Notes under the pieces: model-generated | The model's input: only the letters and a program-made list of their open reading frames with translations | What the model was told of the DNA's origin: nothing | The model's database searches: none | Position numbers and translations under genes: made by a program | Shown here: positions 7,928-17,555 of the stretch, piece after piece | Numbering within the stretch: position 1 is the stretch's first letter | How the letters are laid out: the number at the start of each line of letters is the position of its first letter | Assembly: GCA_937884605.1 (NCBI GenBank) | Contig: CALGDM010000006.1 | Coordinates: 416,203 to 480,202, forward strand | Reading direction: 5' to 3' | DNA length: 64,000 nt | DNA from: an uncultured Spiribacter sp. | GTDB lineage: Bacteria; Pseudomonadota; Gammaproteobacteria; Nitrococcales; Nitrococcaceae

Positions 7928-10900
7928 GCCGCTTCCTTCATGGCCATCGATTGTAGCAGCCAGTCCACCAGCTCGATCCGCGCCTGGGCGGTCTCCGTTT
8001 CGCGCTTGAAGCGCAGCCGCTCCTGGCCCTCGAGCCGGTAGACGGCGGGCTGCTCCTGGACCAGTCGCACCAGCGCTCCGGCATCGACCTGCGGCGAGGC
8101 GCCAAACTGCACGATTCCGCCGCCCGGGCCCACTTCGAAGCGGCTGATACCCATCGCCTGGACCTGCTGGCGGATCCGGGCAATCTCCAGCAGATTGCGC
8201 GCCGGTTCGGGCAGCAGCCCGAACCGATCGATCATTTCCACCTGCAATTCGCGCAGTGCCTCGCCGTTTGCGGCATTGGCAATGCGCTTGTACATCACCA
8301 GCCGGGTGTGGACATCGGGGAGGTAGTCCTCGGGTAACAGGGCGGGGATGTGCAGCTCGACGTCGGCGCTCTGCTCGAGGGGCGCCTCGAGTGCAGGCTC
8401 CTTGCCGGCCTTGAGTGACTGCACGGCGCGGTCCAGCAGATCACTGTAGAGATTGAAACCCACCTCATGGATCTGTCCGCTCTGGCCTTCACCGAGCAGT
8501 TCGCCCGCGCCGCGAATCTCGAGATCGTGGCTGGCGAGGGCAAAGCCGATGCCCAGGTCCTCCAGCGAGGCAATGGCGTCGAGGCGCTTGACCGCATCCG
8601 CGGTCTGGCTGCGTCGCGGCGGCGCGATCAGATAGGCATAGGCGCGATGATGGGATCGGCCGACGCGGCCGCGCAGCTGATGCAGCTGAGCCAGTCCCAG
8701 GCGATCGGCGCGGTTGATGATGATGGTGTTGGCAGTGGGCACATCGATGCCGCTTTCGATGATCGTGCTGCACACCAGAATATTGAAGCGCTGGTGATAG
8801 AAATCGAGCATGACCCGCTCGAGGTCGCGCTCGGGCATCTGACCGTGGGCAATCCCGACACGCGCCTCGGGCAGCAGCTCACCGAGGGTCTCGGCGGCAC
8901 GCTGAATACTCTCGACGTCGTTATGCAGAAAATAGACCTGGCCGCCACGGTGGAGCTCGCGCAGGCAGGCCTCGCGGACGGTGGTGTCATCCCATTCGTT
9001 GACGAAGGTCTTTACCGCCAGTCGGCGCGCCGGCGGCGTGGCAATGATCGACAGATCCCGCAATCCCGCCAGCGACATGTTCAGGGTGCGAGGGATCGGT
9101 GTCGCCGTCAGGGTGAGGACGTCGACATTGGCGCGCAGTCGCTTGAGCGCCTCCTTCTGGCGGACGCCGAAGCGGTGCTCTTCGTCGATGATCATCAGCC
9201 CCAGGCGTTTGAAGCGCACCGACTGCTGGAGCAGTTTATGGGTGCCGATCACCACATCCACCTTGCCCTCGTTGAGCGCCTCGAGGGTTCTGGCTTGTTC
9301 CTTTGCGGACTGAAAGCGCGAGAGCTGCTCGATGCGGACCGGCCAGTCCGCGAATCGGTCAATGAAGTTCTGGTAATGCTGCTGGCAGAGCAGGGTGGTG
9401 GGGACCAGCACCGCCACCTGGCGGCCCGACTGGATGCCTGCAAACGCCGCGCGCATCGCGACTTCGGTCTTGCCAAAGCCCACATCACCGCAGACCACGC
9501 GATCCATGGGTCGGCTCTGCTGCAGATCCTGGAGGACTGCATGAATCGCGGTCTGCTGGTCGGGGGTTTCCTCGAAGGGGAACTGAGCGGCGAAATGCGC
9601 GTAATCGTCGGCCGGCACGATATGCGGCTCGCCCTGCTGGGCCTCGCGCCGGGCGTAGATATCGAGCAGCTCGGCGGCCACGTCGCGGGCCTTCTGCGCC
9701 GCACGCTTGCGGGCCTTTTCCCACTGCCCGCTGCCCAGTCGATGGACGGGCGCCGCGTCGTCATCGGCGCCGGTGTAGCGGCTGATCAGGTGCAGCGACG
9801 CCACTGGCACATAGAGTTTATCGCCACCCGAATACTCGAGGGTAAGGAATTCGGTCTGCACGCCATCCACGGCCAGTGTCTGGAGGCCCTGATAGCGGCC
9901 AATCCCGTGCTGCTCGTGGACCACCGGTGCGCCAATGGACAGATCCGTCAAGTCGCGGATGATGGCGTCGGGATCCCGATCCGGGGAATGCTGGCGACGC
10001 CGGCGCTGTTCGGCGCGCTCGCCGAGGAGGGCCGATTCGGGGACCACCGCGAGGCCCGCTTCGGGCAGGCAGAAGCCCCTGTCCAGCGGCGCGGCGGTCA
10101 ATGCCAGAGCGGGCTGCTCGGCGACAAAGGTCGACCAGTCGCCGACCTCCCGGGGCTGCAGGCCAGCGGCCTGAAGCCGTTCGCGGAAGGCCTCGCGCCG
10201 CCCGGCCGTTTCGGCGGTGAGCAGCACCGCCCCGTCGAAGCGCTCGATAAACGCCTGCAACGAGGCAATGCCGGTCTCGTCCCCGGGCGCGCTGTGCAGA
10301 TCCGGCAGCGCCTGTGCCGAAAGCACGCGATCACGGCCTCGCGCGGCCCCCCGATCGGTGTCCATCGGCAGCGTCACCTGCGCACGCTGGTTCAGGCCCT
10401 CACGCACCGTGTCTGGCGACAGATAGAGCTCGTCCGGCGTAAGCAACGGGCGTTCGCGGTCATGCCGGCGCTGCTCGTAGCGCTCGCCAATCTGGGACCA
10501 CTCCGCCTCGAGCTGGTCATCCACCGAGCCCACGCGCATCGCCAATGTGCTCGCAGGCAGGTAATCAAAAAGTGTCGCCGTCGAGTCGAAGAACAGCGGC
10601 AGGTAGGCCTCGATGCCATTGGGGATGTGCCCGTCACTGACCGACTGATAGATGGGGCTTGTGGTCGGGTCGCCTTCGAAGCGCGCCCGGTACTCGCGCC
10701 GGAAATGCCGAATGCCCGCCTCATCGGTGGGAAATTCATGGGCAGGCAGCAGCTCGACGCTCTCGAGCCGATCGATGCTGCGCTGGGTTTCGGGATCGAA
10801 GCGGCGGATCGTATCAATCTCGTCATCGAACAGATCGATCCGATAGGGGGCTTCGGCGCCCATCGGGTAGAGATCGAGGATCGCCCCGCGAACCGCAAAC

Positions 10901-11394
10901 TCGCCGTGCTCGAGCACCTCGGAGACACAGCGATAGCCACTTGCCTGCAGCGATGTGCGCATGGACTCGAGGTTCAGGGACTGGCCCGTGGCGAGCCGGA
11001 TCACGGTGCCCTCGAGAAAGGCCGGTGGCGCAATCCGCTGCATGAGGGTGGCCGCGGGCACGATGACCACGCCCTGGGTTTTGCGCGGCAGTCGGTGCAG
11101 GGCACGCAGGCGCTCGGAGGTGATGTCCTGATGGGGTGAGAAAATGTCGTAGGGCAGCACTTCCCAGTCAGGCATCAGTTCGATGTCATCGACACCGAAA
11201 AACCGCAGTCCGCGACGCAGGGCCTCGGCCTCGACCATGCCGGGCGTGATCAGGAGCAGGGCACCGTCATGGCGCTGAGCGGTCTCGGCGATGGCAAGCG
11301 CGCCGGCATCACCGGCCAGCCCCAGCCAGTCCTGGCGGTCGCCAGCACGGACGGGGCGGTCGTTGTGGATAAGCAGGGGATCGGTTGAGACCAT
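7924..11394 (-). CDS. mfd: Transcription-repair coupling factor Mfd
   Basis: Mfd removes RNA polymerase stalled at DNA lesions and recruits UvrA. The 1156-residue protein has, in order, the UvrB-like damage-recognition module (about 1-330), a degenerate middle domain, the CarD-like RNA polymerase-interacting domain (about 475-560, with GAPVVHEQHGIGRYQGL), the RecG-like motor with Walker A GDVGFGKTEVAMRAAF, the DEEH box in IIDEEHRFGVRQKE and motif LTATPIPRTLNMSL, and the C-terminal domain. ATG 11394 is taken as start; an in-frame GTG at 11409 would add five residues and neither has a clear ribosome site. It is followed by csiV and diverges from sfsA. Confidence 0.96.
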   Translation of the reverse strand: MVSTDPLLIHNDRPVRAGDRQDWLGLAGDAGALAIAETAQRHDGALLLITPGMVEAEALRRGLRFFGVDDIELMPDWEVLPYDIFSPHQDITSERLRALHRLPRKTQGVVIVPAATLMQRIAPPAFLEGTVIRLATGQSLNLESMRTSLQASGYRCVSEVLEHGEFAVRGAILDLYPMGAEAPYRIDLFDDEIDTIRRFDPETQRSIDRLESVELLPAHEFPTDEAGIRHFRREYRARFEGDPTTSPIYQSVSDGHIPNGIEAYLPLFFDSTATLFDYLPASTLAMRVGSVDDQLEAEWSQIGERYEQRRHDRERPLLTPDELYLSPDTVREGLNQRAQVTLPMDTDRGAARGRDRVLSAQALPDLHSAPGDETGIASLQAFIERFDGAVLLTAETAGRREAFRERLQAAGLQPREVGDWSTFVAEQPALALTAAPLDRGFCLPEAGLAVVPESALLGERAEQRRRRQHSPDRDPDAIIRDLTDLSIGAPVVHEQHGIGRYQGLQTLAVDGVQTEFLTLEYSGGDKLYVPVASLHLISRYTGADDDAAPVHRLGSGQWEKARKRAAQKARDVAAELLDIYARREAQQGEPHIVPADDYAHFAAQFPFEETPDQQTAIHAVLQDLQQSRPMDRVVCGDVGFGKTEVAMRAAFAGIQSGRQVAVLVPTTLLCQQHYQNFIDRFADWPVRIEQLSRFQSAKEQARTLEALNEGKVDVVIGTHKLLQQSVRFKRLGLMIIDEEHRFGVRQKEALKRLRANVDVLTLTATPIPRTLNMSLAGLRDLSIIATPPARRLAVKTFVNEWDDTTVREACLRELHRGGQVYFLHNDVESIQRAAETLGELLPEARVGIAHGQMPERDLERVMLDFYHQRFNILVCSTIIESGIDVPTANTIIINRADRLGLAQLHQLRGRVGRSHHRAYAYLIAPPRRSQTADAVKRLDAIASLEDLGIGFALASHDLEIRGAGELLGEGQSGQIHEVGFNLYSDLLDRAVQSLKAGKEPALEAPLEQSADVELHIPALLPEDYLPDVHTRLVMYKRIANAANGEALRELQVEMIDRFGLLPEPARNLLEIARIRQQVQAMGISRFEVGPGGGIVQFGASPQVDAGALVRLVQEQPAVYRLEGQERLRFKRETETAQARIELVDWLLQSMAMKEAA

Positions 11395-11493
11395 GAATAC
11401 GAAGATCACTGACGATTAAACGCGAAGTCTACCCAATGCGGCGATCGCGGGAAACGGGATGATTGCCGGTGGCGCAGGGGTTAGACTGCCGCC

Positions 11494-12195
11494 ATGGATT
11501 ATCAAGCGCCGCTTATCGCCGGCACCCTGCAGCGACGCTACAAGCGGTTTCTGGCCGATGTCACCCTCGAGACCGGCGAGTCGATCACCGCGCATTGCCC
11601 AAACACCGGCTCGATGCTCGGCTGTGCCGAGCCGGGCATGCGGGTATGGCTGTCACACACGGATCGACGCGGTCGAAAGTACGCCCATACCTGGGAGCAG
11701 GTCGAACTGAGCGGAGGGCTGCGTGTGGGCATCCACACCGGGCGCACCAATCGCCTCGTCGCCGAAGCGCTGCTCGACCCGACGCTGGTCCCCGAGGTGG
11801 TCAACGGCGGATCCCCCCGTGCCGAGGTGAATGTGCCCGATGAACCCATGCGGGCCGATTTTCAGCTCGAAGGGGACGGCCGGTTCATTGAGGTCAAAAA
11901 TGTGACCGCCGCTGTCGAGGCGGGGATCGCGGTGTTCCCGGATGCGCCCAGCAGCCGTGGCGTACGCCATCTCGAGGTGCTGCAACGCCTGGCCGAACGC
12001 GGTAATGCTGGCATGCTCGTGTTCTGCGCGCAGCGCACCGATGTCCGCGAGATTCGGCCCGCTGATGCCATCGATCCCGCCTATGGCCGCGCCCTGCGGT
12101 CGGCGCGCCAGGCCGGTGTTGACGTGATCGGTGTCGGCGCGAGCCCTGAAGCCACGGGGATCCGCGTCGACCGCCGCATCCCGGTGATCACGTGA
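11494..12195 (+). CDS. sfsA: SfsA family DNA-binding protein (sugar fermentation stimulation)
   Basis: The 233-residue length and motifs fit SfsA: RYKRFLADVTLETGE, TAHCPNTGSMLGC, the nuclease-like core FIEVKNVT followed by FPDAPSSRGVRHL, and RTDVREIRPAD. Family members bind DNA nonspecifically and have a fold resembling restriction endonucleases; the E. coli gene was found through effects on maltose fermentation, and the real function is unsettled. It is divergent from mfd, and its stop overlaps the GTG of the Lol permease gene, so it may lead the envelope operon. Confidence 0.93.
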   Translation: MDYQAPLIAGTLQRRYKRFLADVTLETGESITAHCPNTGSMLGCAEPGMRVWLSHTDRRGRKYAHTWEQVELSGGLRVGIHTGRTNRLVAEALLDPTLVPEVVNGGSPRAEVNVPDEPMRADFQLEGDGRFIEVKNVTAAVEAGIAVFPDAPSSRGVRHLEVLQRLAERGNAGMLVFCAQRTDVREIRPADAIDPAYGRALRSARQAGVDVIGVGASPEATGIRVDRRIPVIT

Positions 12196-13439
12196 TCCGG
12201 CCGCTACCGCTATTCATCGGCGTCCGCTACACCCGGGCCCGACGGCGCAACGGATTTGTCTCGTTCATTTCCGCCAGCTCCATGCTGGGCATTGCCGTTG
12301 GGGTGATGGCGCTGATCACGGTGTTATCGGTAATGAACGGGTTTGAGAAGGAGCTGCGCGAGCGCATCCTCGGCATGGTTTCCCATGCGACGGTCCAGGG
12401 TGGCGCCGACGGTCTCGAGGACTGGCAGGCGCTGCTGCCCACGCTCGACCAGCGCCCGGCGGTCATCGGCGCGGCGCCGTTCGTTAACGGCGAAGTCATG
12501 CTCACCCGCGGCTCGGCGGTTACCGGCGCACTGGCACGTGGCATTGACCCCGAGCGCGAGCCCGCCGTCTCGCGGATCGCCAATAATCTGGTGAGCGGTC
12601 AGTTGAGCGATCTTTCCGATGGGGCGTATCACATTATTCTCGGCAATCGGCTGGCGGCCGAGCTGGGCGTCGGCCGCGGCGACGCCGTCAACCTCATCAC
12701 CCCCGAGGTGCGGGTATCCGCGGCCGGGATTCTGCCGCGTCTTCGACGGTTTGAGGTGGTCGGCACCTTCGAAGTGGACATGGCGCAGTACGACAGCTCG
12801 CTGGCACTGATCCATCTGGCTGACGCTCAGCGCCTGCAGCGTCTCGGCGATGCGGTGACCGGGATCCGGCTCGAGTTTGATGACCTGATGGCGGCGCCGC
12901 AGCGCGTGCGCACCATTGCCGGGGAGCTGCCGGGACGCTACCGGGTGAGCGACTGGACCATGCAGCATCGCAACTTCTTTCGCGCCGTGGCGATGGAGAA
13001 GACGGTGATGTTCATCATTCTGATGCTGATTGTCGGGGTTGCCGCATTCAACATCGTCTCAACGCTGGTCATGGCGGTGCAGGACAAGCGCTCCGATATC
13101 GCGATCCTGCGCACCCTGGGCGCGCGACCGGCAACGGTAATGGGCATTTTCATCATTCAGGGCAGCCTGCTCGGCATTGTCGGTACGCTGATCGGCACCG
13201 GCGCGGGGGTGGCGCTTGCGCTCAATGTGGAGACCATCGTCCCGGCCATCGAGCAGCTCTTCAATGTCCAGTTCCTGTCGGGGGATATCTACCTGATCAG
13301 CGATTTGCCCTCGGATCTACGCGGCGGCGATGTCTGGCGGATCAGCCTTTCGGCGATCGGGCTGAGCCTGCTGGCAACCCTGTATCCGGCCTGGCGCGCC
13401 GCGCGCACAGCCCCGGCGGAGGCACTGCGGCATGAGTGA
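12192..13439 (+). CDS. lolC: Lipoprotein-releasing ABC transporter permease (LolC/LolE/LolF family)
   Basis: This 415-residue inner-membrane protein has the LolC/E architecture: N-terminal [20 protein letters not shown], one membrane segment ([23 protein letters not shown]), a periplasmic domain of about 200 residues, then a C-terminal FtsX-like triple membrane block with [16 protein letters not shown]. With LolD it extracts mature outer-membrane lipoproteins and hands them to LolA. The GTG start overlaps the sfsA stop; its end overlaps lolD by 8 bp. The E. coli operon continues with lolE, but here comEC follows lolD, so this may be a single LolF-type permease acting as a homodimer. Confidence 0.92.
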   Translation: MIRPLPLFIGVRYTRARRRNGFVSFISASSMLGIAVGVMALITVLSVMNGFEKELRERILGMVSHATVQGGADGLEDWQALLPTLDQRPAVIGAAPFVNGEVMLTRGSAVTGALARGIDPEREPAVSRIANNLVSGQLSDLSDGAYHIILGNRLAAELGVGRGDAVNLITPEVRVSAAGILPRLRRFEVVGTFEVDMAQYDSSLALIHLADAQRLQRLGDAVTGIRLEFDDLMAAPQRVRTIAGELPGRYRVSDWTMQHRNFFRAVAMEKTVMFIILMLIVGVAAFNIVSTLVMAVQDKRSDIAILRTLGARPATVMGIFIIQGSLLGIVGTLIGTGAGVALALNVETIVPAIEQLFNVQFLSGDIYLISDLPSDLRGGDVWRISLSAIGLSLLATLYPAWRAARTAPAEALRHE

Positions 13440-14118
13440 GCAGTCGGTGGTGCTGGAGTGCCGGGCGGTGGGCAAGGGCTTTCACGAAGGCGGGCTCGAT
13501 GTCGAGGTGTTACGCGAGCTCGACTTTCGGGTCGCCGCTGGCGAACAGATCGCGATTCTCGGGCGCTCGGGATCGGGCAAGAGCACGCTCCTGCAACTGC
13601 TGGGCGGGCTCGAGGACCCGGATGCCGGCGAGGTGCGAATCGGTGAGCAGCCCGTGCATCGTCTGCGGGCCGCGGCGCGCGGACGTCTGCGCAACCGGAT
13701 GCTGGGCTTTGTCTATCAGTTTCATCACCTGCTCGGTGAATTCACCGCGCTCGAGAATGTGGCCATGCCGTTGCTCATTCGCGGCGCCGCGCTTGGCGAG
13801 GCGCGTGAGTCGGCAGCGGCCATGCTCCAGTCGGTGGGGCTTGGCCACCGCCTCGATCACAAGCCGGGTGAGCTCTCCGGCGGCGAGCGCCAGCGCGTGG
13901 CCATTGCCCGGGCGCTGGTTACCCAGCCGGCCTGTCTGCTTGCCGACGAGCCCACCGGCAACCTCGACCATCAGACCGCCGAGTCGGTCCTTGAACTCTT
14001 TCAGTCCTTGAACCGTGCCCATGGGACCAGTGTCGTGCTGGTCACGCACGATCAGGATGTGGCGGCGCGAATGGACCGGCGGATGAACCTCGCCGATGGC
14101 CGGCTCCAGCAGGTCTGA
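13432..14118 (+). CDS. lolD: Lipoprotein-releasing system ATP-binding protein LolD
   Basis: This 228-residue ABC ATPase belongs to the MacB/LolD group. Walker A is [18 protein letters not shown], the Q-loop region is [18 protein letters not shown] (the YQFHHLL string is typical of LolD), the signature is [15 protein letters not shown], and Walker B is [11 protein letters not shown], followed by VTHDQ. It energises the adjacent permease, whose gene it overlaps by 8 bp. Confidence 0.96.
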   Translation: MSEQSVVLECRAVGKGFHEGGLDVEVLRELDFRVAAGEQIAILGRSGSGKSTLLQLLGGLEDPDAGEVRIGEQPVHRLRAAARGRLRNRMLGFVYQFHHLLGEFTALENVAMPLLIRGAALGEARESAAAMLQSVGLGHRLDHKPGELSGGERQRVAIARALVTQPACLLADEPTGNLDHQTAESVLELFQSLNRAHGTSVVLVTHDQDVAARMDRRMNLADGRLQQV

Positions 14119-14164
14119 ACGGCGCTGATAATCTGGCGTCTGGCCCTGACAGGGAGACAGGCGC

Positions 14165-16525
14165 ATGCCGCGCAGCGTTGGCGACGGTCTGGGAGCGCTG
14201 CTCGCGGGATTGATTCTGGCGGTGATGCTGCCGGTGGGGCTGTCCCCGGGGCTCGTCATGCTGGCGGTGCTGTTGCCCTGCCTGGCGCTGCCGGGTCGGG
14301 GCCAGTTACCTGGCTGGGTGGCGCTGGGCGTGGTGGTGGCGCTGATCGGCCAGGCCTCGGCGCTCGAGCGGCGCCCCAGCGTAGACACCGCCGATTCAGT
14401 TGCTGCGGTGGGTCGGGTCATGGACCTCCCGGATGTCAGTGACGGTCGTCAGCGTTTTGTCCTGCGGCCTGAATCCATCGCGGGTGTGTCGCAGGGATTG
14501 CCGCGACGCATCCGCATCAGCCTGTATGCCGACGAGCCCCGCATCGGCGCCGGCGAGCGCTGGCGCCTGCCACTTCGTCTGCGCCGGCCGCGCGGGTTCA
14601 TGAACCCAGTTCGTTTCGACTACGAGCAGTGGCTTGCCAGCGAGCATATCGACGCCACCGCCTATGTCACCGAGCCGGATCGTGCCCAGCGATTGTCTCC
14701 GGGGCGCGGTCTGGCGTTCTGGCGTGCCCGGATGGCGGCCCACCTGAGCGAGCGGGCGGCCACGTCGGGGCCCGGCGAGGCGCTTTTGCGTGGGCTGATC
14801 GTGGGCGATCGGCGCGGATTCAGCGATGCCACCTGGGAGGTCCTTCGAGCCACCGGGACGAGTCATCTGATGGCCATTTCCGGCCTGCACATCGGTCTGG
14901 TGGCCGGCTTTGGCTATTGGCTCGGGCGCTGGCTCTGGGCGATTGCCCGACTCCCCGGTCAGCGCCGCGTGACCGCCTCGCTGGCGGCGGTGGGCGCGGC
15001 GCTTGGCTATGCCGCCATGGCGGGCTTCGCCCTGCCCACCCAGCGCGCCCTGATCATGCTTGCCGTGTTGACGCTGGCGGCGCTGTTGGGCCGTCGCGTG
15101 GCGGCGGGGCGCGTGCTGCTGATTGCCGCCACTGGCGTGGTGCTCTTTGATCCCGCGGCGGTGCTGGCGGCGGGGTTCTGGCTGTCATTCGTTGCCGTCG
15201 CCGTGATCATTCTGGTGGTCCGGGGGCAACGGCAGGGCCCGGTGGCCGGATTATGGCGTATCCAGTTGGCACTGCTGATTGGCCTCGCACCCTTATCGGG
15301 GCTGTTCTTTGGCAGTTGGAGTCCGGCGGGGCTCATCGTCAACCTGCTGATACTGCCGATTTTCTCGCTGGTCATCGTGCCGCTGGCACTGCCTGCGGCC
15401 GTCATCAGCATTGCCCTGCCGGGTCCGGCTGGCGAGGTCCTGCAGTGGCTGGCCCGGCTGCTGGATGCCTTGATGGTGGCCGGTGAGTGGCTGTTGAGCG
15501 CTGGCGTGACCGCCTGGCCGCTGAATCCGGTGGATCCCCTGACCGGACTGGGTCTGGGCGTCGGTCTTGCGCTGTGGATGCTGCCCGCGGGCCGATTGCC
15601 ACGCCTGCTGGGCATTGCCCTGATTGCCGGGTTTTTCCTCTCAGGTCCTGAACGGCTTGATCGCGGTGCCGCCACGGTGACGTGGCTGGAGGTGGGGCAG
15701 GGGAATGCGGCGGTCATCCAAACTCGGGGGCAGACACTGGTGGTGGATACCGGGCCGGGCTGGTCCGGGGGTCGCAATGCGGCCGCGTTCTCGCTGATTC
15801 CGTTTCTCGAACAACGCGGCGTCGAGCGCATTGATCGGCTGATTGTCACTCATGCCGATCGTGATCACCGCGGCGGTGTTGCCGCGCTCAAACGGGCGTT
15901 CCATATCGCCCGGGTGGACGCGGGCGAACCGCTGGCGGCCTTTGCCGACGCGCGGCGCTGCCGTACCGGACAGTCGTGGCAGCGCGATGGCGTGCATTTC
16001 GACTACCTCTGGCCCGATACACCGGAGCGCGTTAGCGGGAATGACGCTTCGTGCGTGCTGCGCATGCGTTCCGCCGGCGGGGATGTGCTGTTCACCGGTG
16101 ACATCGATCAGGCCATTGAGCGACCGGTCGCCGCGCGCATCGATCGACCGGTCGTAGCGCTCGAGGCGCCCCACCACGGCAGTCGAACCGGCAGCAGTGC
16201 AACCCTGCTCGAGCGGGCGGCGCCGCAGCGTGCCATCATTGCCGCGGGCTATCGCAACGCCTACGGCATGCCTCACCCGGCGGTCATCCGCCGCCTGCGC
16301 TGTCGCGATATTGCGCCGCATGATACGGGCCGGCGGGGGGCGCTGGTGCTTGAACTGCATCCGCAGCGGCCGCCGCGCTGGCGGGCCGAGCGAGGTCCGG
16401 GACGGCGCCTGCTCCATGAGTCACCGCAGCGGCGTCGCTTTCCGGATGACCCGTCAATCCATTACCATCAACTTCCTTATCCCTTGTTACCGATGGAGTC
16501 GCGCCAACCAACGTGTGGGAACTGA
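14165..16525 (+). CDS. comEC: ComEC/Rec2 DNA internalisation protein
   Basis: The 786-residue protein has N-terminal membrane segments with a periplasmic domain, the ComEC channel domain (about 200-480, starting near GTSHLMAISGLHIGLVAG), and a C-terminal metallo-beta-lactamase-like domain (about 500-740) with VTHADRDHRGGVAAL and LEAPHHGSRTGSS. ComEC transports single-stranded DNA across the inner membrane during natural transformation. The ATG follows AGGGAGA. The last 13 bp overlap the ExbB-like gene. Having comEC inside an envelope cluster is common in gammaproteobacteria. Confidence 0.95.
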   Translation: MPRSVGDGLGALLAGLILAVMLPVGLSPGLVMLAVLLPCLALPGRGQLPGWVALGVVVALIGQASALERRPSVDTADSVAAVGRVMDLPDVSDGRQRFVLRPESIAGVSQGLPRRIRISLYADEPRIGAGERWRLPLRLRRPRGFMNPVRFDYEQWLASEHIDATAYVTEPDRAQRLSPGRGLAFWRARMAAHLSERAATSGPGEALLRGLIVGDRRGFSDATWEVLRATGTSHLMAISGLHIGLVAGFGYWLGRWLWAIARLPGQRRVTASLAAVGAALGYAAMAGFALPTQRALIMLAVLTLAALLGRRVAAGRVLLIAATGVVLFDPAAVLAAGFWLSFVAVAVIILVVRGQRQGPVAGLWRIQLALLIGLAPLSGLFFGSWSPAGLIVNLLILPIFSLVIVPLALPAAVISIALPGPAGEVLQWLARLLDALMVAGEWLLSAGVTAWPLNPVDPLTGLGLGVGLALWMLPAGRLPRLLGIALIAGFFLSGPERLDRGAATVTWLEVGQGNAAVIQTRGQTLVVDTGPGWSGGRNAAAFSLIPFLEQRGVERIDRLIVTHADRDHRGGVAALKRAFHIARVDAGEPLAAFADARRCRTGQSWQRDGVHFDYLWPDTPERVSGNDASCVLRMRSAGGDVLFTGDIDQAIERPVAARIDRPVVALEAPHHGSRTGSSATLLERAAPQRAIIAAGYRNAYGMPHPAVIRRLRCRDIAPHDTGRRGALVLELHPQRPPRWRAERGPGRRLLHESPQRRRFPDDPSIHYHQLPYPLLPMESRQPTCGN

Positions 16526-17136
16526 TGCGTATCGGTGGTTGGGTGATGGTGCCAATCGTGGGCTGCTCCATCCTGGCCATCGCCATTCTGCTCGAGCGGG
16601 CCTGGATCCTGCGCGAGCCGCGGGTTGCACCGGCTGATCTGGTCCCCGAGGTCTGGCGGCTGGTGGCCACCGACTCGCTCGGACCGGTCAATCTGCGGCG
16701 TCTGCGGGCCGGATCACCGCTGGGTCGGGTGATTGCGGCGGGGCTTGGTCATGCCGGCCTGTCGCGGGCCGAGCGGCTGGAGCGGATCGAGGAGACCGGC
16801 CGAGTCGAGGCCCTGCAGCTCGAGCGCCATCTCACCACCCTTGGCACCATCGCCGCGGTAACGCCGTTACTGGGTCTGCTGGGCACCGTGATTGGCATGA
16901 TTGACGTATTCGCCGGCATCGATGCCGAAGGCCTCAACGACCACCGGGCTCTGGCCGGCGGCATTGGTGAGGCGCTGATCACCACCGGGGCCGGGCTCAG
17001 TGTCGCTATCCCCACCGTTGCTGCCCACCGCTATTTGCGGGCCCGTGCCAATCGCCTGATCGTGGCCATTGAGCGCGAGGCCCTCAAGCTGGCCGATGTG
17101 CTTGCCCGCAATCCGACGCCGGCGGGTCGGGCATGA
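16513..17136 (+). CDS. exbB: MotA/TolQ/ExbB proton channel family protein
   Basis: The 207-residue protein begins MWELMRIGGWVMVPIV, with a first membrane helix followed by LLERAWILRE, and later has two helices around TLGTIAAVTPLLGLLGTVIGMIDVF and GGIGEALITTGAGLSVAIPTV, the proton-channel signature. The GTG at 16513 is chosen because relatives begin with a similar WEL sequence; ATG 16525 has a better ribosome site but would drop it. With the next gene it forms an ExbB/ExbD-type motor energised by proton motive force. No TonB or receptor is nearby, so its client is unknown. Confidence 0.9.
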   Translation: MWELMRIGGWVMVPIVGCSILAIAILLERAWILREPRVAPADLVPEVWRLVATDSLGPVNLRRLRAGSPLGRVIAAGLGHAGLSRAERLERIEETGRVEALQLERHLTTLGTIAAVTPLLGLLGTVIGMIDVFAGIDAEGLNDHRALAGGIGEALITTGAGLSVAIPTVAAHRYLRARANRLIVAIEREALKLADVLARNPTPAGRA

Positions 17137-17555
17137 GGCTGCGCACCCACGAGCCTGATGCCCCCGAAATCAATCTCACGCCGCTGATTGATGTCGTGTT
17201 TCTGATGCTCGTGTTTTTCATCATCACCACCACGTTCAGCGATCGCGAGGCACTGGACGTGACCCTGCCGGCCGCGCAGACCGCCGAGGCCGTCGACCGG
17301 GATCCCCTCGAAATCGTCATTGATGCCGAGGGGGCAATCCAGGTGGACGGGCATGCCGTTGCCAGCGGTTCGGGAGCCCTCAGGCAGGCCCTGGCCGGTG
17401 CGCGCCGCGAGCGCCCTGCGGAGGCCGATCAGGTACTGATCCGTGCCGACCAGCGCGTGCCCCACGGACAGGTCCTGCAAGTGATGGATCAGGCCGGGCA
17501 GAGCGGCTTTACCCAGGTCGGTATTGCGACAACCGGCACGGACGACGCGTTATGA
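17133..17555 (+). CDS. exbD: ExbD/TolR family protein
   Basis: The 140-residue protein has a short cytoplasmic N-terminus, then INLTPLIDVVFLMLVFFIITT, a single helix containing the conserved membrane Asp of ExbD/TolR, and a periplasmic domain ending in RADQRVPHGQVLQVMDQAGQ. It pairs with the upstream ExbB protein, whose gene it overlaps by ATGA, and overlaps msbA by the same signal. Confidence 0.94.
   Translation: MRLRTHEPDAPEINLTPLIDVVFLMLVFFIITTTFSDREALDVTLPAAQTAEAVDRDPLEIVIDAEGAIQVDGHAVASGSGALRQALAGARRERPAEADQVLIRADQRVPHGQVLQVMDQAGQSGFTQVGIATTGTDDAL

Noticed and set aside
8467..11139. An 890-codon open frame on the plus strand opposite mfd.
   Set aside because: It is antisense to a complete, well-conserved Mfd protein, and long antisense frames are expected in GC-rich DNA. 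Its translation shows no recognisable domain.
11364..11372. TGTGGATAA, a perfect DnaA box on the minus strand.
   Set aside because: It is a single copy inside the mfd coding region with no neighbours, as expected by chance.
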